Shown here in pieces: positions 33,650-43,114 of a stretch of 64,000 nt of DNA. Each line of letters begins with the position of its first letter. Position 1 is the first letter of the stretch. A model generated the notes under the pieces. That model ran no database searches and was not told the origin of the DNA. It was given only the letters and a program-made list of their open reading frames with translations. Source of the DNA: Pseudomonadota bacterium (GTDB lineage Bacteria; Pseudomonadota; Alphaproteobacteria; Rhizobiales; Rhizobiaceae); NCBI GenBank assembly GCA_023419535.1, contig JAEZXX010000081.1, positions 62,001 to 126,000 on the forward strand, read 5' to 3'. A program made the translations under genes and the position numbers.

Positions 33650-34480
33650 ATGGCCCGTGCAGTCTCCACCCGTCGCAAGATCGGCTTCACCATCCTCGGC
33701 TGGACGGTCGGCTTCCTGATCTTCTTCCCGATCCTGTGGACCGTCCTCACCTCGTTCAAGCCGGAGCTCCAGGCGATCGCGATCCCCGCGCGTGTCCTGA
33801 ACTTCGACTGGACGCTGGAGAACTACGTCACCATCCAGGAGCGCTCGAACTATTTCCGCTTCGCGATGAACTCGGTGATCCTGGCGCTCGGCTCCACCGC
33901 GCTCGGGCTCCTCTTCGCCGTGCCCGCCGCCTGGGCGATGGCGTTCAACCCGACCAAGCGCACGAAGGACGTCCTCCTCTGGATGCTGTCGACGAAGATG
34001 CTGCCGGCCGTCGGCGTCCTCGTGCCGATCTACCTGATCTTCCGCGACATCGGCCTGCTCGACTCGCGCATCGGCCTCGTCATCGTCCTGTTCCTGATCA
34101 ACCTGCCGATCCAGGTCTGGATGCTCTACACCTACTTCCGCGAGATCCCGGGCGAGATCCTGGAGGCGGCCCGCATGGACGGGGCGACGCTCGCCAAGGA
34201 GATCACGCAGGTGCTGGCGCCGATGGCCGTCCCCGGCATCGCCTCCACCGTGCTGCTCTCCATCATCCTCGCCTGGAACGAGGCGTTCTGGACGCTGAAC
34301 CTGACCACCACGAACGCGGCGCCGCTGACCGCCTTCATCGCGTCCTTCTCGAGCCCGCAGGGCAATTTCTTCGCCAAGCTTTCGGCGGCGTCCACCATGG
34401 CGATCGCCCCCATCCTCATCATCGGCTGGTTCTCCCAGAAGCAGCTCGTGCGCGGCCTGACCTTCGGCGCCGTCAAGTAA
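33650..34480 (+). CDS. smoG: Sorbitol/mannitol ABC transporter permease
   Basis: A 276-residue MalG-type permease with six hydrophobic segments and the EAA loop EAARMDGATLAKEITQVLAPMAVPGI. A GGGAGG Shine-Dalgarno overlaps the region after the smoF stop, 14 bp upstream of the ATG. It pairs with SmoF in the membrane. Confidence 0.92.
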   Translation: MARAVSTRRKIGFTILGWTVGFLIFFPILWTVLTSFKPELQAIAIPARVLNFDWTLENYVTIQERSNYFRFAMNSVILALGSTALGLLFAVPAAWAMAFNPTKRTKDVLLWMLSTKMLPAVGVLVPIYLIFRDIGLLDSRIGLVIVLFLINLPIQVWMLYTYFREIPGEILEAARMDGATLAKEITQVLAPMAVPGIASTVLLSIILAWNEAFWTLNLTTTNAAPLTAFIASFSSPQGNFFAKLSAASTMAIAPILIIGWFSQKQLVRGLTFGAVK

Positions 34481-34492
34481 GGGAGACGATCC

Positions 34493-35494
34493 ATGGCATC
34501 GATCACGCTTTCCAACGTCTCCAAGCGCTTCGGCGACGTCGTCATCATCCCGGGCCTGGACCTGGAGATTGCCGACGGCGAGTTCGTCGTCTTCGTCGGG
34601 CCGTCGGGCTGCGGCAAGTCCACGCTGCTGCGCCTCATCGCGGGGCTGGAGGACGTTTCGGGCGGCGAGATCCGCATCGACGGCAAGCCCGTCACCGACG
34701 TCTCGCCGGCCAAGCGCGAACTGGCGATGGTGTTCCAGTCCTACGCGCTCTACCCGCATATGAGCGTGCGGGCGAACATCGGCTTCCCGCTGAAGATGGC
34801 TGGACAGTCCAAGGACGAGATCGCGCGCAAGGTCGAACAGGCGGCGGCGACGCTCAATCTCACCGACTATCTCGACCGGCGCCCGCGCGAGCTCTCCGGC
34901 GGCCAGCGCCAGCGCGTCGCCATCGGCCGGGCGATCGTGCGAGCGCCCAAGGGCTTCCTGTTCGACGAGCCCCTGTCGAACCTCGACGCGGCGCTGCGCG
35001 TGAACATGCGGCTGGAGCTGTCCGAACTGCACCAGCAGCTGAAGACGACGATGATCTACGTCACCCACGACCAGGTCGAGGCGATGACCATGGCCGACAA
35101 GATCGTGGTCCTGAACAAGGGCCGCGTCGAGCAGGTCGGCTCGCCGCTCGACCTCTACTCCAAGCCCGACAACCTCTTCGTCGCCGGCTTCATCGGCTCG
35201 CCGAAGATGAACCTCGTTCGCGGCGACTATGCTTCGCGCTTCGGCGCCGCGACCGTCGGCATCCGGCCCGAGCATCTGGCGATCTCCAGCGGGGAAGGCG
35301 CGCTGACGGGCACGGCCGGCGTTTCGGAGCATCTGGGCTCCGACACCTTCGTCCACGTCCGGCTCGACAACGGCGAGCAGATCACGGCGCGCTCGCCCGG
35401 CGACTACCGCGTCAGCCACGGCGACCGGGTGGCGCTGACGCCGGAGGAAAGCCGCCTCCACCGCTTCGACGACAAGGGGATGGCGATCCGATGA
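34493..35494 (+). CDS. smoK: Sorbitol/mannitol ABC transporter ATP-binding protein
   Basis: A 333-residue MalK-type ATPase. It has Walker A GPSGCGKST (residues 37-45), signature LSGGQRQRVAIGRA, Walker B FLFDEPLSNLD and VTHDQVEA. A C-terminal TOBE/OB regulatory domain starts at about 240 (VGIRPEHLAI). Its stop overlaps the dehydrogenase start by 4 bp. Confidence 0.94.
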   Translation: MASITLSNVSKRFGDVVIIPGLDLEIADGEFVVFVGPSGCGKSTLLRLIAGLEDVSGGEIRIDGKPVTDVSPAKRELAMVFQSYALYPHMSVRANIGFPLKMAGQSKDEIARKVEQAAATLNLTDYLDRRPRELSGGQRQRVAIGRAIVRAPKGFLFDEPLSNLDAALRVNMRLELSELHQQLKTTMIYVTHDQVEAMTMADKIVVLNKGRVEQVGSPLDLYSKPDNLFVAGFIGSPKMNLVRGDYASRFGAATVGIRPEHLAISSGEGALTGTAGVSEHLGSDTFVHVRLDNGEQITARSPGDYRVSHGDRVALTPEESRLHRFDDKGMAIR

Positions 35495-36261
35495 AGCGGC
35501 TGCAGGGCAAGCGCGCCGTCATCACGGGCGCGGCGCGCGGCATCGGCCTCGCCTTCGCGAAGGCCTATGCCGGCGAGGGGGCGAGCGTCGTCCTCCTCGA
35601 CATCGACGGCGAGGCGGCGGCGCGCGCCGCGGCCGAGATCGGCCCGGCCGCGACGAGCCGCCGGCTCGACGTGACGAGGCCGGACGAGATCGACGTCGTG
35701 GTCGGCGAACTGGCCGCCGAAGGCCCGATCGACATCCTGATCAACAACGCCGCGCTTTTCGACATGGCGCCGGTGAACGAGGTCGAGGAGGCGTCCTACG
35801 AGCGGCTCTTTTCCGTCAACGTGAAGGGACCGCTCTTCATGATGCGGGCCGTCTCCCGCGCCATGATCGAGGCGGGGCGCGGGGGCCGGATCATCAACAT
35901 GGCGAGCCAGGCCGGGCGCCGCGGCGAGGCGCTGGTCACCGTCTACTGCGCCACCAAGGCGGCGGTGATCTCGCTGACGCAGTCGGCCGGGCTGGCGCTG
36001 ATCCAGCACGGCATCAACGTCAACGCCATCGCGCCCGGCGTCGTCGACGGCGAACATTGGGACCACGTCGATTCCCTCTTCGCCCGGTACGAGAACCGGC
36101 CGCTCGGCGAGAAGAAGCGTCTGGTCGCCGCCGAGGTCCCGTTCGGCCGGATGGGAACGGCGGAGGACCTCGTCGGCATGGCGATCTTCCTCGCTTCCGA
36201 GGAGAGCCACTACGTCGTCGCCCAGACCTACAACGTCGACGGCGGCAACTGGATGAGCTGA
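35491..36261 (+). CDS. smoS: Sorbitol (glucitol) dehydrogenase, SDR family
   Basis: A 256-residue SDR that oxidises D-sorbitol to D-fructose with NAD; relatives also take galactitol. TGAARGIG, NNAALFD, Ser139, Tyr152 and Lys156 (YCATK) are present. Long stretches such as INMASQAGRRGEALV, GINVNAIAPGVVDGEHWD and the C-terminal AQTYNVDGGNWMS match the SmoS/PolS enzymes of Rhodobacter and rhizobia. It is coupled to smoK by a 4-bp overlap. Confidence 0.94.
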   Translation: MKRLQGKRAVITGAARGIGLAFAKAYAGEGASVVLLDIDGEAAARAAAEIGPAATSRRLDVTRPDEIDVVVGELAAEGPIDILINNAALFDMAPVNEVEEASYERLFSVNVKGPLFMMRAVSRAMIEAGRGGRIINMASQAGRRGEALVTVYCATKAAVISLTQSAGLALIQHGINVNAIAPGVVDGEHWDHVDSLFARYENRPLGEKKRLVAAEVPFGRMGTAEDLVGMAIFLASEESHYVVAQTYNVDGGNWMS

Positions 36262-36317
36262 CGGGCCGTCCGCGCCGTCCCTTCCACCTTCCGACATCCC
36301 GCCCGCAGGAGCGCCCG

Positions 36318-37784
36318 ATGAGCGTCACCCTTTCCGAGAAGACCCTGCTGCAGATCGCGGGCGAGGTGGCCGTGCCGTCCTACGACCGCGCCGCGCTGAA
36401 GGGCGGCATCCTGCATTTCGGCGTCGGCAACTTCCACCGGGCCCACCAGGCGGTCTATCTCGACGACCTCTTCGCCCTGGGGGAGGGGCACGACTACGCC
36501 ATCGTCGGCGCGGGCATCCTGCCCGCCGAGGCCGCGGCGCGAGAGAAGCTCCTCGCGCAGGACCTTCTGACGACGGTCGTGGAGCAGGAGAAGGACCACG
36601 TCGCCGCCCGCGTCACCGGCGCGATGGTCGATTATCTGCCGATCGGCGACGCGGGCGCCATCGTGCAGCGCCTCGCCGATCCGGCGATCCGCATCGTCTC
36701 GCTGACCATCACCGAGGGCGGCTACTTCATCGATTCCGACGGACGCTTCGATCCCTCCCATCCGGCCATCGCCGCCGACGGGGCCAACCCCGACGCGCCG
36801 AAGACCGTGTTCGGCCTCATCGTGGCGGGCCTGAAGGCGCGGCGCGCGGCCGGCGAGGCGCCCTTCACCGTCATGTGCTGCGACAACATCCCGCACAACG
36901 GCGCCGTGACGCGCGCGGCCGTCGCCGGCACGGCCGAACTCTCCGATCCCGAACTCGCCCGCTGGATCGACGAGAGCGTCGCGTTCCCCAACTCGATGGT
37001 GGACCGCATCACGCCGGCCACCAGCGCCCGGGAGATCGAGCATCTGCGCGAGGCCTTCGGCATCGAGGACCGCTGGCCGGTCTATTGCGAGGCCTTCCGC
37101 CAGTGGGTGCTGGAGGACCGCTTCCCCGCTGGGCGCCCCGCGCTGGAAAAGGTCGGCGTGACCTTCGTCGAAGACGTCGCGCCCTACGAGCTGATGAAGA
37201 TCCGCATCCTCAACGGGGGTCATGCGGCGATCGCCTATCCCGCGATCCTCCTCGACATCCACTTCGTCCACGAGGCGATGGAGCATCCGCTGATCCGGGC
37301 CTTCCTGGAGAAGCTGACGAAGGACGAGATCATTCCCGTCGTGCCGCCGGTGCCGGACACCTCGCTGGAGGACTATCGCCAGCTGATCGATCGCCGCTTC
37401 TCCAATCCGAAGATCGGCGACACGGTGGCGCGGCTCGCGCTCGACGGCTCCAACCGCCAGCCGAAGTTCATCGTGCCGACCATCCGCGACCGGCTGCGCG
37501 AGGGGGGCACGGTGGACGGGCTGGCGCTCGTCTCCGCGCTCTGGGCGCGCGCGCTCGGGGGGGCGTCGGAATCGGGACGCGAGATGCCGCTGGTCGACCC
37601 CAATCTGGAGCGCCTCCGCCCGGTCGCGCAGCAGGCGCGGACCGACCCCTCGGCCTGGCTCTCGCTGCGCGAGATCTACGGAGAGACGGGCGACGACCGG
37701 CGTTTCGCGGACGCCTTCGCCCGTCAGCTCGCCTCGCTCTACGAGCGCGGGGTGGAGGAGACCCTGGCCGCCTATATCGGGTGA
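36318..37784 (+). CDS. mtlK: Mannitol 2-dehydrogenase
   Basis: A 488-residue polyol-specific long-chain dehydrogenase that oxidises D-mannitol to D-fructose (often also D-arabitol to D-xylulose). The nucleotide-binding segment LHFGVGNFHRAHQAVYLDDL is at residues ~31-50. The active-site lysine region is in VAPYELMKIRILNGGHAAIAYPA, with KIRILNGGH typical of the family. The length is normal. An AGGAG precedes the ATG, 56 bp after smoS. Confidence 0.95.
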   Translation: MSVTLSEKTLLQIAGEVAVPSYDRAALKGGILHFGVGNFHRAHQAVYLDDLFALGEGHDYAIVGAGILPAEAAAREKLLAQDLLTTVVEQEKDHVAARVTGAMVDYLPIGDAGAIVQRLADPAIRIVSLTITEGGYFIDSDGRFDPSHPAIAADGANPDAPKTVFGLIVAGLKARRAAGEAPFTVMCCDNIPHNGAVTRAAVAGTAELSDPELARWIDESVAFPNSMVDRITPATSAREIEHLREAFGIEDRWPVYCEAFRQWVLEDRFPAGRPALEKVGVTFVEDVAPYELMKIRILNGGHAAIAYPAILLDIHFVHEAMEHPLIRAFLEKLTKDEIIPVVPPVPDTSLEDYRQLIDRRFSNPKIGDTVARLALDGSNRQPKFIVPTIRDRLREGGTVDGLALVSALWARALGGASESGREMPLVDPNLERLRPVAQQARTDPSAWLSLREIYGETGDDRRFADAFARQLASLYERGVEETLAAYIG

Positions 37785-37871
37785 TCTGCCGGCGCGGCGG
37801 GCGCCCGCGCCTTCCCCGTCCCGCCGCGATGGTCTAATTCCCCGTCAGGCGTTGAGCGCGGGGGCGGACCC

Positions 37872-39500
37872 ATGTCGGACTTGTTCGTCGGCGTCGACGT
37901 CGGAACGCGCAGCGCGCGCGCCGGCGTGTTCGACCGCGACGGCCTGCTCCTCGGCTCGGCCCGCGACCCGATCCGGATCTGGCGCGGCGAGGGCGCGATC
38001 GTCGAGCAGTCCTCGGACGACATCTGGCGCGCGGTCTGCGCCTGCGTGCGCTCGGCCCTGCGCGCCGCCGACGCCGATCCGGCCCGCATCGCCGGGATCG
38101 GCTTCGACGCGACCTGCTCGCTCGTGGTGCTCGATGCCGGAGGCGGACCGCTGGCGGTCGGACCCTCTGAGGAGCGCGAGCGCAACGTCGTCGTCTGGAT
38201 GGATCACCGTGCCGTCGGGCAGAGCGACCGGATCAACGTGCTCGGCCACGAGGTTCTGGCCTATGTCGGCGGCGCGCTCTCGCCCGAGATGCAAACGCCG
38301 AAGCTTCTCTGGCTGAAGGAGAACCGGCCGCACGTCTTCGCGGCGGCCGCCGATTTCTTCGACCTCGCCGATTATCTCTCGCACCGCGCGACGGGCTCGC
38401 GGGCGCGCTCGGTCTGCACCACCACCTGCAAATGGACCTATCTCGCCCACGAGGCACGCTGGGACGCGGGCTACTTCCGGGCCATCGGGCTCGCCGAACT
38501 CGCCGAGGAGGGCTTCGGCCGCATCGGCACCGAGATCGTCGACGTCGCGACGCCGATCGGCCGGGGCCTGACGGGGGACGCGGCCGAAGCGCTGGGGCTT
38601 CTGCCCGGCACGGTCGTCGGGGCGTCTCTCATCGACGCCCATGCCGGAGCGCTCGGCACGCTCGGCGGACGGCGAAAGGACGGGATCGTCGCCGATCCGA
38701 GCGGCGAACTCGCGCTGATCATGGGAACTTCCGCCTGCGTGATGGCGGTGACGCCCGATCCCCTCTTCGTGCCCGGCGTCTGGGGGCCCTACAACAGCGC
38801 GCTCCTTCCAGGAAGCTGGCTGATCGAGGGCGGCCATTCGGCCTACGGGGCCGCGATCGACCATCTGGTCGACATGCACCCCGCGGCCGAGGCGGTCCGC
38901 GAGGCCGCGCGTGCCGCCGGGCTTGCCGTGCTCGACCATCTGGAGGGCGAGGCCGTCCGCCTCGCGGGATCGGTCGCGGACGCGGCGCGCCTCGCCGCCG
39001 ACCTGCACGTCGTGCCCGAGTTCCTGGGCAACCGCTCGCCCGACGCGGACCCGCACGCGACGGCCGTGATCGCCGGCCTCAGGCTCGACACGACGCCGGA
39101 CGGGCTCGCGGCGCTCTTCGTCGCCGGGCTCTGCGGCCTGTGCTACGGCACGCGCGACATCGTCGAGAGCCTGCGCGCGGCGGGGGTCGATCTCGGGACG
39201 ATCGTCGTCTCCGGCGGCGCGTCGCGTTCGCGGCTGCTGCGGCAGATCCTGGCGGACGCGACGGGCCTGCGCGTGGCGTTGCCCCGGTCGCCCGAGCCGG
39301 TGCTTCTGGGCAGTGCGATGCTCGGCGCGGTCGCGTCCGGGGCCTTCGCCGACCTGCGCGCGGCCGCCGCCGCCATGAGCCGGACCGGCGAGGAGATCGC
39401 GCCGGACCCTGCACTCGCCGGGTTCCACGAGCGCAAGCGCCGCGCCTACGCCATCCTGAAGCGCGCCGAACGCGACGTCCGGGCGCTGCGGACGACCTAG
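37872..39500 (+). CDS. FGGY-family pentulose kinase (D-ribulokinase/xylulokinase-like)
   Basis: A 542-residue sugar kinase with two actin-like domains. It has an N-terminal GVDVGTRSARAGVFDRDG, GFDATCSLVVLD, VVWMDHRAV, the phosphate-binding MGTSACVMAV, GGHSAYGAAIDHL and VSGGASRSRLLRQILAD. This subgroup includes D-ribulokinases. It may phosphorylate the ketose released by the polyol dehydrogenases, for example xylulose from arabitol via MtlK; this is inference. It converges on a paralogue and the two stop codons share a CTAG. It lies 87 bp after mtlK. Confidence 0.85.
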   Translation: MSDLFVGVDVGTRSARAGVFDRDGLLLGSARDPIRIWRGEGAIVEQSSDDIWRAVCACVRSALRAADADPARIAGIGFDATCSLVVLDAGGGPLAVGPSEERERNVVVWMDHRAVGQSDRINVLGHEVLAYVGGALSPEMQTPKLLWLKENRPHVFAAAADFFDLADYLSHRATGSRARSVCTTTCKWTYLAHEARWDAGYFRAIGLAELAEEGFGRIGTEIVDVATPIGRGLTGDAAEALGLLPGTVVGASLIDAHAGALGTLGGRRKDGIVADPSGELALIMGTSACVMAVTPDPLFVPGVWGPYNSALLPGSWLIEGGHSAYGAAIDHLVDMHPAAEAVREAARAAGLAVLDHLEGEAVRLAGSVADAARLAADLHVVPEFLGNRSPDADPHATAVIAGLRLDTTPDGLAALFVAGLCGLCYGTRDIVESLRAAGVDLGTIVVSGGASRSRLLRQILADATGLRVALPRSPEPVLLGSAMLGAVASGAFADLRAAAAAMSRTGEEIAPDPALAGFHERKRRAYAILKRAERDVRALRTT

Positions 39501-41113
39501 ACCCGCCTCACCTCCCGGCCGAGCGCCTGCAGGCGCTCGAACGCGTCGAACCGCGCGTCGTGCAAGGCCGCCCACGCTCCGCCGGACGGCTCGACGATCC
39601 CCTCCTGGTGGCTCATCGCCTGCATGGCGGCCGGGACGTGTTCGAACGCGCCGGCGGCGACCGCGCCGAGAATGGCCGAGCCGAGGAGGACCGGCTCCTG
39701 CGACGTCACGGTGACGAGCGGCTTGCCGGCCGCATCCGCCAGGATCTGGCGCACGAGGGCCGAGCGGCCGGCGCCGCCGCTGATCACGATGCGCTCGACG
39801 AGCGCGCCCGCGGCGGCCTGCGCCACGATGATCTGGCGAAGGCCGTATCCGATCCCGCACAGGCCCGCGAGGTAGAGGGTGACGAGACTGTCCTCGTCGG
39901 AATCGAGGCCCAGCCCGGCGAGGATCGCGCGGGCGTGCGGGTCGGCGTGCGGAGCCCGGTTGCCGAGGAATTCCGGCACCACGTGGACGCCGCGCACGCG
40001 CTCCACGATCGCCGCCGGCGGCCGCTCGCCGAGATCGGCCTTCGCCCGGCGGCCTAGCCAGTCGGGGAGGGAGAGCCCGTCTGCGGCCGCGAGCGCGCGC
40101 GCTTCGGCGTGGGCCGGATGGAGCTTCAGGAGATGCTCGATCGCCGCGCCCGCGGCCGACTGCCCGCCCTCGTTCAGCCAGAGGCCGGGCACCATCGCCG
40201 AATGATAGGGACCCCAGACGCCGGGCACGAAGACCGGCTCGGTCGTCGTCGTCATGGTGCAGGAGGAGGTGCCGAAGACATAGGCGAGGTTCTGCGTGAC
40301 CTCGCCGACCGCGCCCACCGTGCCGATGCCGCCGGCATGGGCGTCGATCAGTCCCGCCGCGACCGCCGTGCCGGGCCTCAGCCCCAGCTCGTCGGCGGCC
40401 TTCTGCGTCAGGCCGGCGGCGAGCGGCGTTCCCGCGGGCACCACCTCCTCGCCGATGCGGGAGAGATCGTCCGCCAGCTCGGGCAGGCCGATGGCGGCGA
40501 GATAGCCGAGGTCCCAGCGGCTCTCGTGGTCGAGATAGTTCCACTTGCACGTCACCGTGCAGGAGGAGCGGGCCAGGCTCCCGCTCGCCCGGAAGGTGAG
40601 GTAGTCGGTCAGGTCGAAGAAGTGCCGCGCGGCCTCGAAGGTCTCGCGTCGGTTCTCCTTCAGCCATAGAAGCTTCGGCATCTCCATCTCGGGCGAGACG
40701 GCGCCGCCGACATAAGCCAGGACGTCGTGGCCGCCCGCGTTGATGCGCTCCGCCTGCTCGACCGCCCGGTGGTCCATCCAGACGACGATGTCGCGGTCGG
40801 GCCGGTCCGGGTCTCCGACCGGCAGACCCCGTTCGTCCGGTCCGAGCACGACCAGCGAGCATGTGGCGTCGAAGCCGAGGCCGACGACGCTCTCCGGCGC
40901 AATGCCGGACGAGGCGACGGCCTCGCGGACGGACTGGCAGACCGCCTGCCAGATCTCCGCGCTCGACTGCTCCACATGGCTGCCCGGCGCCCGGTGGAGC
41001 GAGATGTCCCGCTTGGCGGAGGCGAGGAGCCGGCCGTCGAGGTCGAAGACGCCGGCGCGCGCACTTCCCGTCCCGACGTCGACGCCGACCACATGGCGCT
41101 GGATGGCGGACAT
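39497..41113 (-). CDS. rbtK: FGGY-family kinase, probable D-ribulokinase
   Basis: A 538-residue kinase, paralogous to the gene at 37872 along its whole length (GVDVGTGSARAGVFDLDG, GFDATCSLVVL, VVWMDHRAVEQAERIN, VFGTSSCTMTTTTEPVFVPGVWGPY, VVPEFLGNRAPHADPHA, ISGGAGRSALVRQILAD). It is the last gene of the ribitol operon, 2 bp after the ribitol dehydrogenase gene, so phosphorylation of D-ribulose to D-ribulose 5-phosphate is the likely reaction. The symbol rbtK is assigned by this context. Confidence 0.85.
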   Translation of the reverse strand: MSAIQRHVVGVDVGTGSARAGVFDLDGRLLASAKRDISLHRAPGSHVEQSSAEIWQAVCQSVREAVASSGIAPESVVGLGFDATCSLVVLGPDERGLPVGDPDRPDRDIVVWMDHRAVEQAERINAGGHDVLAYVGGAVSPEMEMPKLLWLKENRRETFEAARHFFDLTDYLTFRASGSLARSSCTVTCKWNYLDHESRWDLGYLAAIGLPELADDLSRIGEEVVPAGTPLAAGLTQKAADELGLRPGTAVAAGLIDAHAGGIGTVGAVGEVTQNLAYVFGTSSCTMTTTTEPVFVPGVWGPYHSAMVPGLWLNEGGQSAAGAAIEHLLKLHPAHAEARALAAADGLSLPDWLGRRAKADLGERPPAAIVERVRGVHVVPEFLGNRAPHADPHARAILAGLGLDSDEDSLVTLYLAGLCGIGYGLRQIIVAQAAAGALVERIVISGGAGRSALVRQILADAAGKPLVTVTSQEPVLLGSAILGAVAAGAFEHVPAAMQAMSHQEGIVEPSGGAWAALHDARFDAFERLQALGREVRRV

Positions 41114-41115
41114 GG

Positions 41116-41844
41116 TCAGAGGTCGACGCTGTTGGGCAGGAGGACGAGGTCGCGCACGACGACGCCGCGCGGCCGCGTCAGCATGAAGAGGACGGCCTCG
41201 GCCACCTCCTGCGGCTGCATCAGGGAGCCGTTGGCGAGCGCGTCGTCGAGCTTGGCCTTCGGCCAGTCGTCGACGAGCGGCGTGACGACCGGGCCGGGCA
41301 GGACGGCGCCCATGCGGATGCCGTGCTGCGAGACCTGGCGCCGCGTGGCATGCAGGAAGGCCTGAACCGCGAACTTGGACGCGGTGTAGACCGGCTCCCA
41401 GACGACCGGCACGACGCCCGCGACCGAGCTGGTGAAGAGGACGTCGCCGGTCTTGCGCTCGATCATGCCGGGCAGGACCGCCTGCACGCAGCGGAAGGCC
41501 GCGTTGACGTTGAGGTTCAGCACCCGGTCCCAGACGTCCGGGTCGCCCTCGGCCGCCGGGCCCCCGACATAGGCGCCGGCATTGGCGTGGAAGATGTCGA
41601 GCGGGCCGACCAGATCGGCGATCCGTCCGTCCATGGCCGAGACCGCCGCCCCGTCGAAGAGGTCGAGGACGAGCGGCTTGGCCTTCTCGCCCAGTTCGGC
41701 GCAGAGGGCGTTCAGCCGGTCCTCGGCGCGGTCGATCAGGACGACGCTCGCCCCGGCGTCCAGAAGCGCCTTGGCGCAGGCGAGCCCGATCCCCGATGCC
41801 GCGCCGGTGATCGCCGCGGTCTTTCCGTCCAGTCTGAAGTTCAT
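41116..41844 (-). CDS. rbtD: Ribitol 2-dehydrogenase
   Basis: A 242-residue SDR that oxidises ribitol to D-ribulose. The motifs TGAASGIG (13-20), HANAGAYVGGP (replacing NNAG) and Tyr153/Lys157 in YTASK are present. Extended runs such as AEGDPDVWDRVLNLNVNAAFRCV, QVSQHGIRMGAVLPGP and the C-terminal LLPNSVDL closely resemble Klebsiella ribitol dehydrogenase as I recall it. The gene lies 16 bp after the permease gene and 2 bp before the kinase, forming a complete ribitol operon. Confidence 0.93.
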   Translation of the reverse strand: MNFRLDGKTAAITGAASGIGLACAKALLDAGASVVLIDRAEDRLNALCAELGEKAKPLVLDLFDGAAVSAMDGRIADLVGPLDIFHANAGAYVGGPAAEGDPDVWDRVLNLNVNAAFRCVQAVLPGMIERKTGDVLFTSSVAGVVPVVWEPVYTASKFAVQAFLHATRRQVSQHGIRMGAVLPGPVVTPLVDDWPKAKLDDALANGSLMQPQEVAEAVLFMLTRPRGVVVRDLVLLPNSVDL

Positions 41845-41860
41845 CGCGAAGTGTCCTTCT

Positions 41861-43114
41861 TCAGGCGCGGCCGTGGCTGGCGCGCGAGCGCCGGGCGAGC
41901 GAGTCGACGATCACGGCGATGGCGAGGACGCCGCCGGTGATCATGTATCGCAGCGAGGAGGAGAGGTTCAGGAGCGTCAGACCGTTCGAGATCGCCTGGA
42001 TGACGAGGACGCCGAGCAGCGCCGACCAGGCGGAGCCGCGGCCACCGAAGAGCGAGGTGCCGCCGATGACGGCCGCCGCGATGGCGTTCAGGTTCACGTC
42101 GCCGGTGCCGGCCTGCTGGCTCGCAGAGCCGAGCCGGGAGGCGGCGAACACGCCGCCGAGCGCGGCGAAGGAGGAGCAGATCACGAAGGCGGACAGGCGA
42201 ACGCGCTTCACGTCGATGCCGGCGCGGCGCGCCGCCTCCGCGTTGCCGCCCACGGCGAAGAGCGAGCGGCCCCATTTCGTGCGCGTCAGCGCGTAGTCCA
42301 TCACCACCACGAAGGCGACGAAGACCGCGAACATCCAGGGCACGCCGCGGCCCTGACCGAGATAGAAGACGGCGAAGAGGAGCGCCGCCGTCAAAATCGC
42401 CGCCTTGAGGATCACGACGCTGAGACCGGCGGAGGAGAGGTTCGCCTCGGCGCGACGCTTCATGGTGCGAAGGCCGCCGAGGACGATCAGGACGCCCGGA
42501 ACGATCGCCAGCGCGTAGGAGAGCCACATCGGCATGATGTAGATCTGGCCGAAGCGCACCAGCGGCGAGGCGAAGGGCAGGTTGATCGAGCCGGTCGGCC
42601 CGAGGATGTAGAGCTGCATGCCCAGAAGCGCGAGCAGGCCTGCGAGCGTCGCCACGAAGCTCGGCATCTCGAAGCGGTTGCGAAGGAAGCCGTAGAGCAG
42701 GCCGGTGATGATCCCGGCCGTGAGGGAGCCGGCGATGGCGACCGGGAAGGGCACGCCCGACTGCACCCAGAGGACGCCGAGGATCGCCGCCGAAAGCCCG
42801 CTCATGGAGCCGATGGACAGATCGATCTCGCCGAGCAGCAGGACGCAGACGATGCCGAGCGCGATGAGCCCGACGGCCGCCGCGTCGAAGAGGAGGTTGG
42901 TCAGATTGTTCGGTGCGAGGAACACCGGATTCAGGAACGAGAAGACCGCCGAGATGAGGACGAGCCCGACGATGACCGGCAGCATGCCGAGGTCGCCCGA
43001 GCGCACGCGGTCGACAAAGTCGCGGACCGCGCCGGAAATGCCCTCGTCGCGCCGAACGCGCGTGTCGGCCGTGTCGAGCCGGGCTTGCGGGGGCGTCGAA
43101 ACCGGATTGCTCAT
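41861..43114 (-). CDS. Sugar/polyol ABC transporter permease (probable ribitol importer)
   Basis: A 417-residue permease of the XylH/RbsC class, longer than RbsC. The N-terminal cytoplasmic stretch (about 45 residues) precedes hydrophobic segments with VCVLLLGEIDLSIGSMSGL, FEMPSFVATLAGLLALLG and AAAVIGGTSLFGGRGSAWSALLGVL. The ATG overlaps the ATPase stop by 4 bp. Ribitol as substrate is inferred from the operon. Confidence 0.9.
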   Translation of the reverse strand: MSNPVSTPPQARLDTADTRVRRDEGISGAVRDFVDRVRSGDLGMLPVIVGLVLISAVFSFLNPVFLAPNNLTNLLFDAAAVGLIALGIVCVLLLGEIDLSIGSMSGLSAAILGVLWVQSGVPFPVAIAGSLTAGIITGLLYGFLRNRFEMPSFVATLAGLLALLGMQLYILGPTGSINLPFASPLVRFGQIYIMPMWLSYALAIVPGVLIVLGGLRTMKRRAEANLSSAGLSVVILKAAILTAALLFAVFYLGQGRGVPWMFAVFVAFVVVMDYALTRTKWGRSLFAVGGNAEAARRAGIDVKRVRLSAFVICSSFAALGGVFAASRLGSASQQAGTGDVNLNAIAAAVIGGTSLFGGRGSAWSALLGVLVIQAISNGLTLLNLSSSLRYMITGGVLAIAVIVDSLARRSRASHGRA

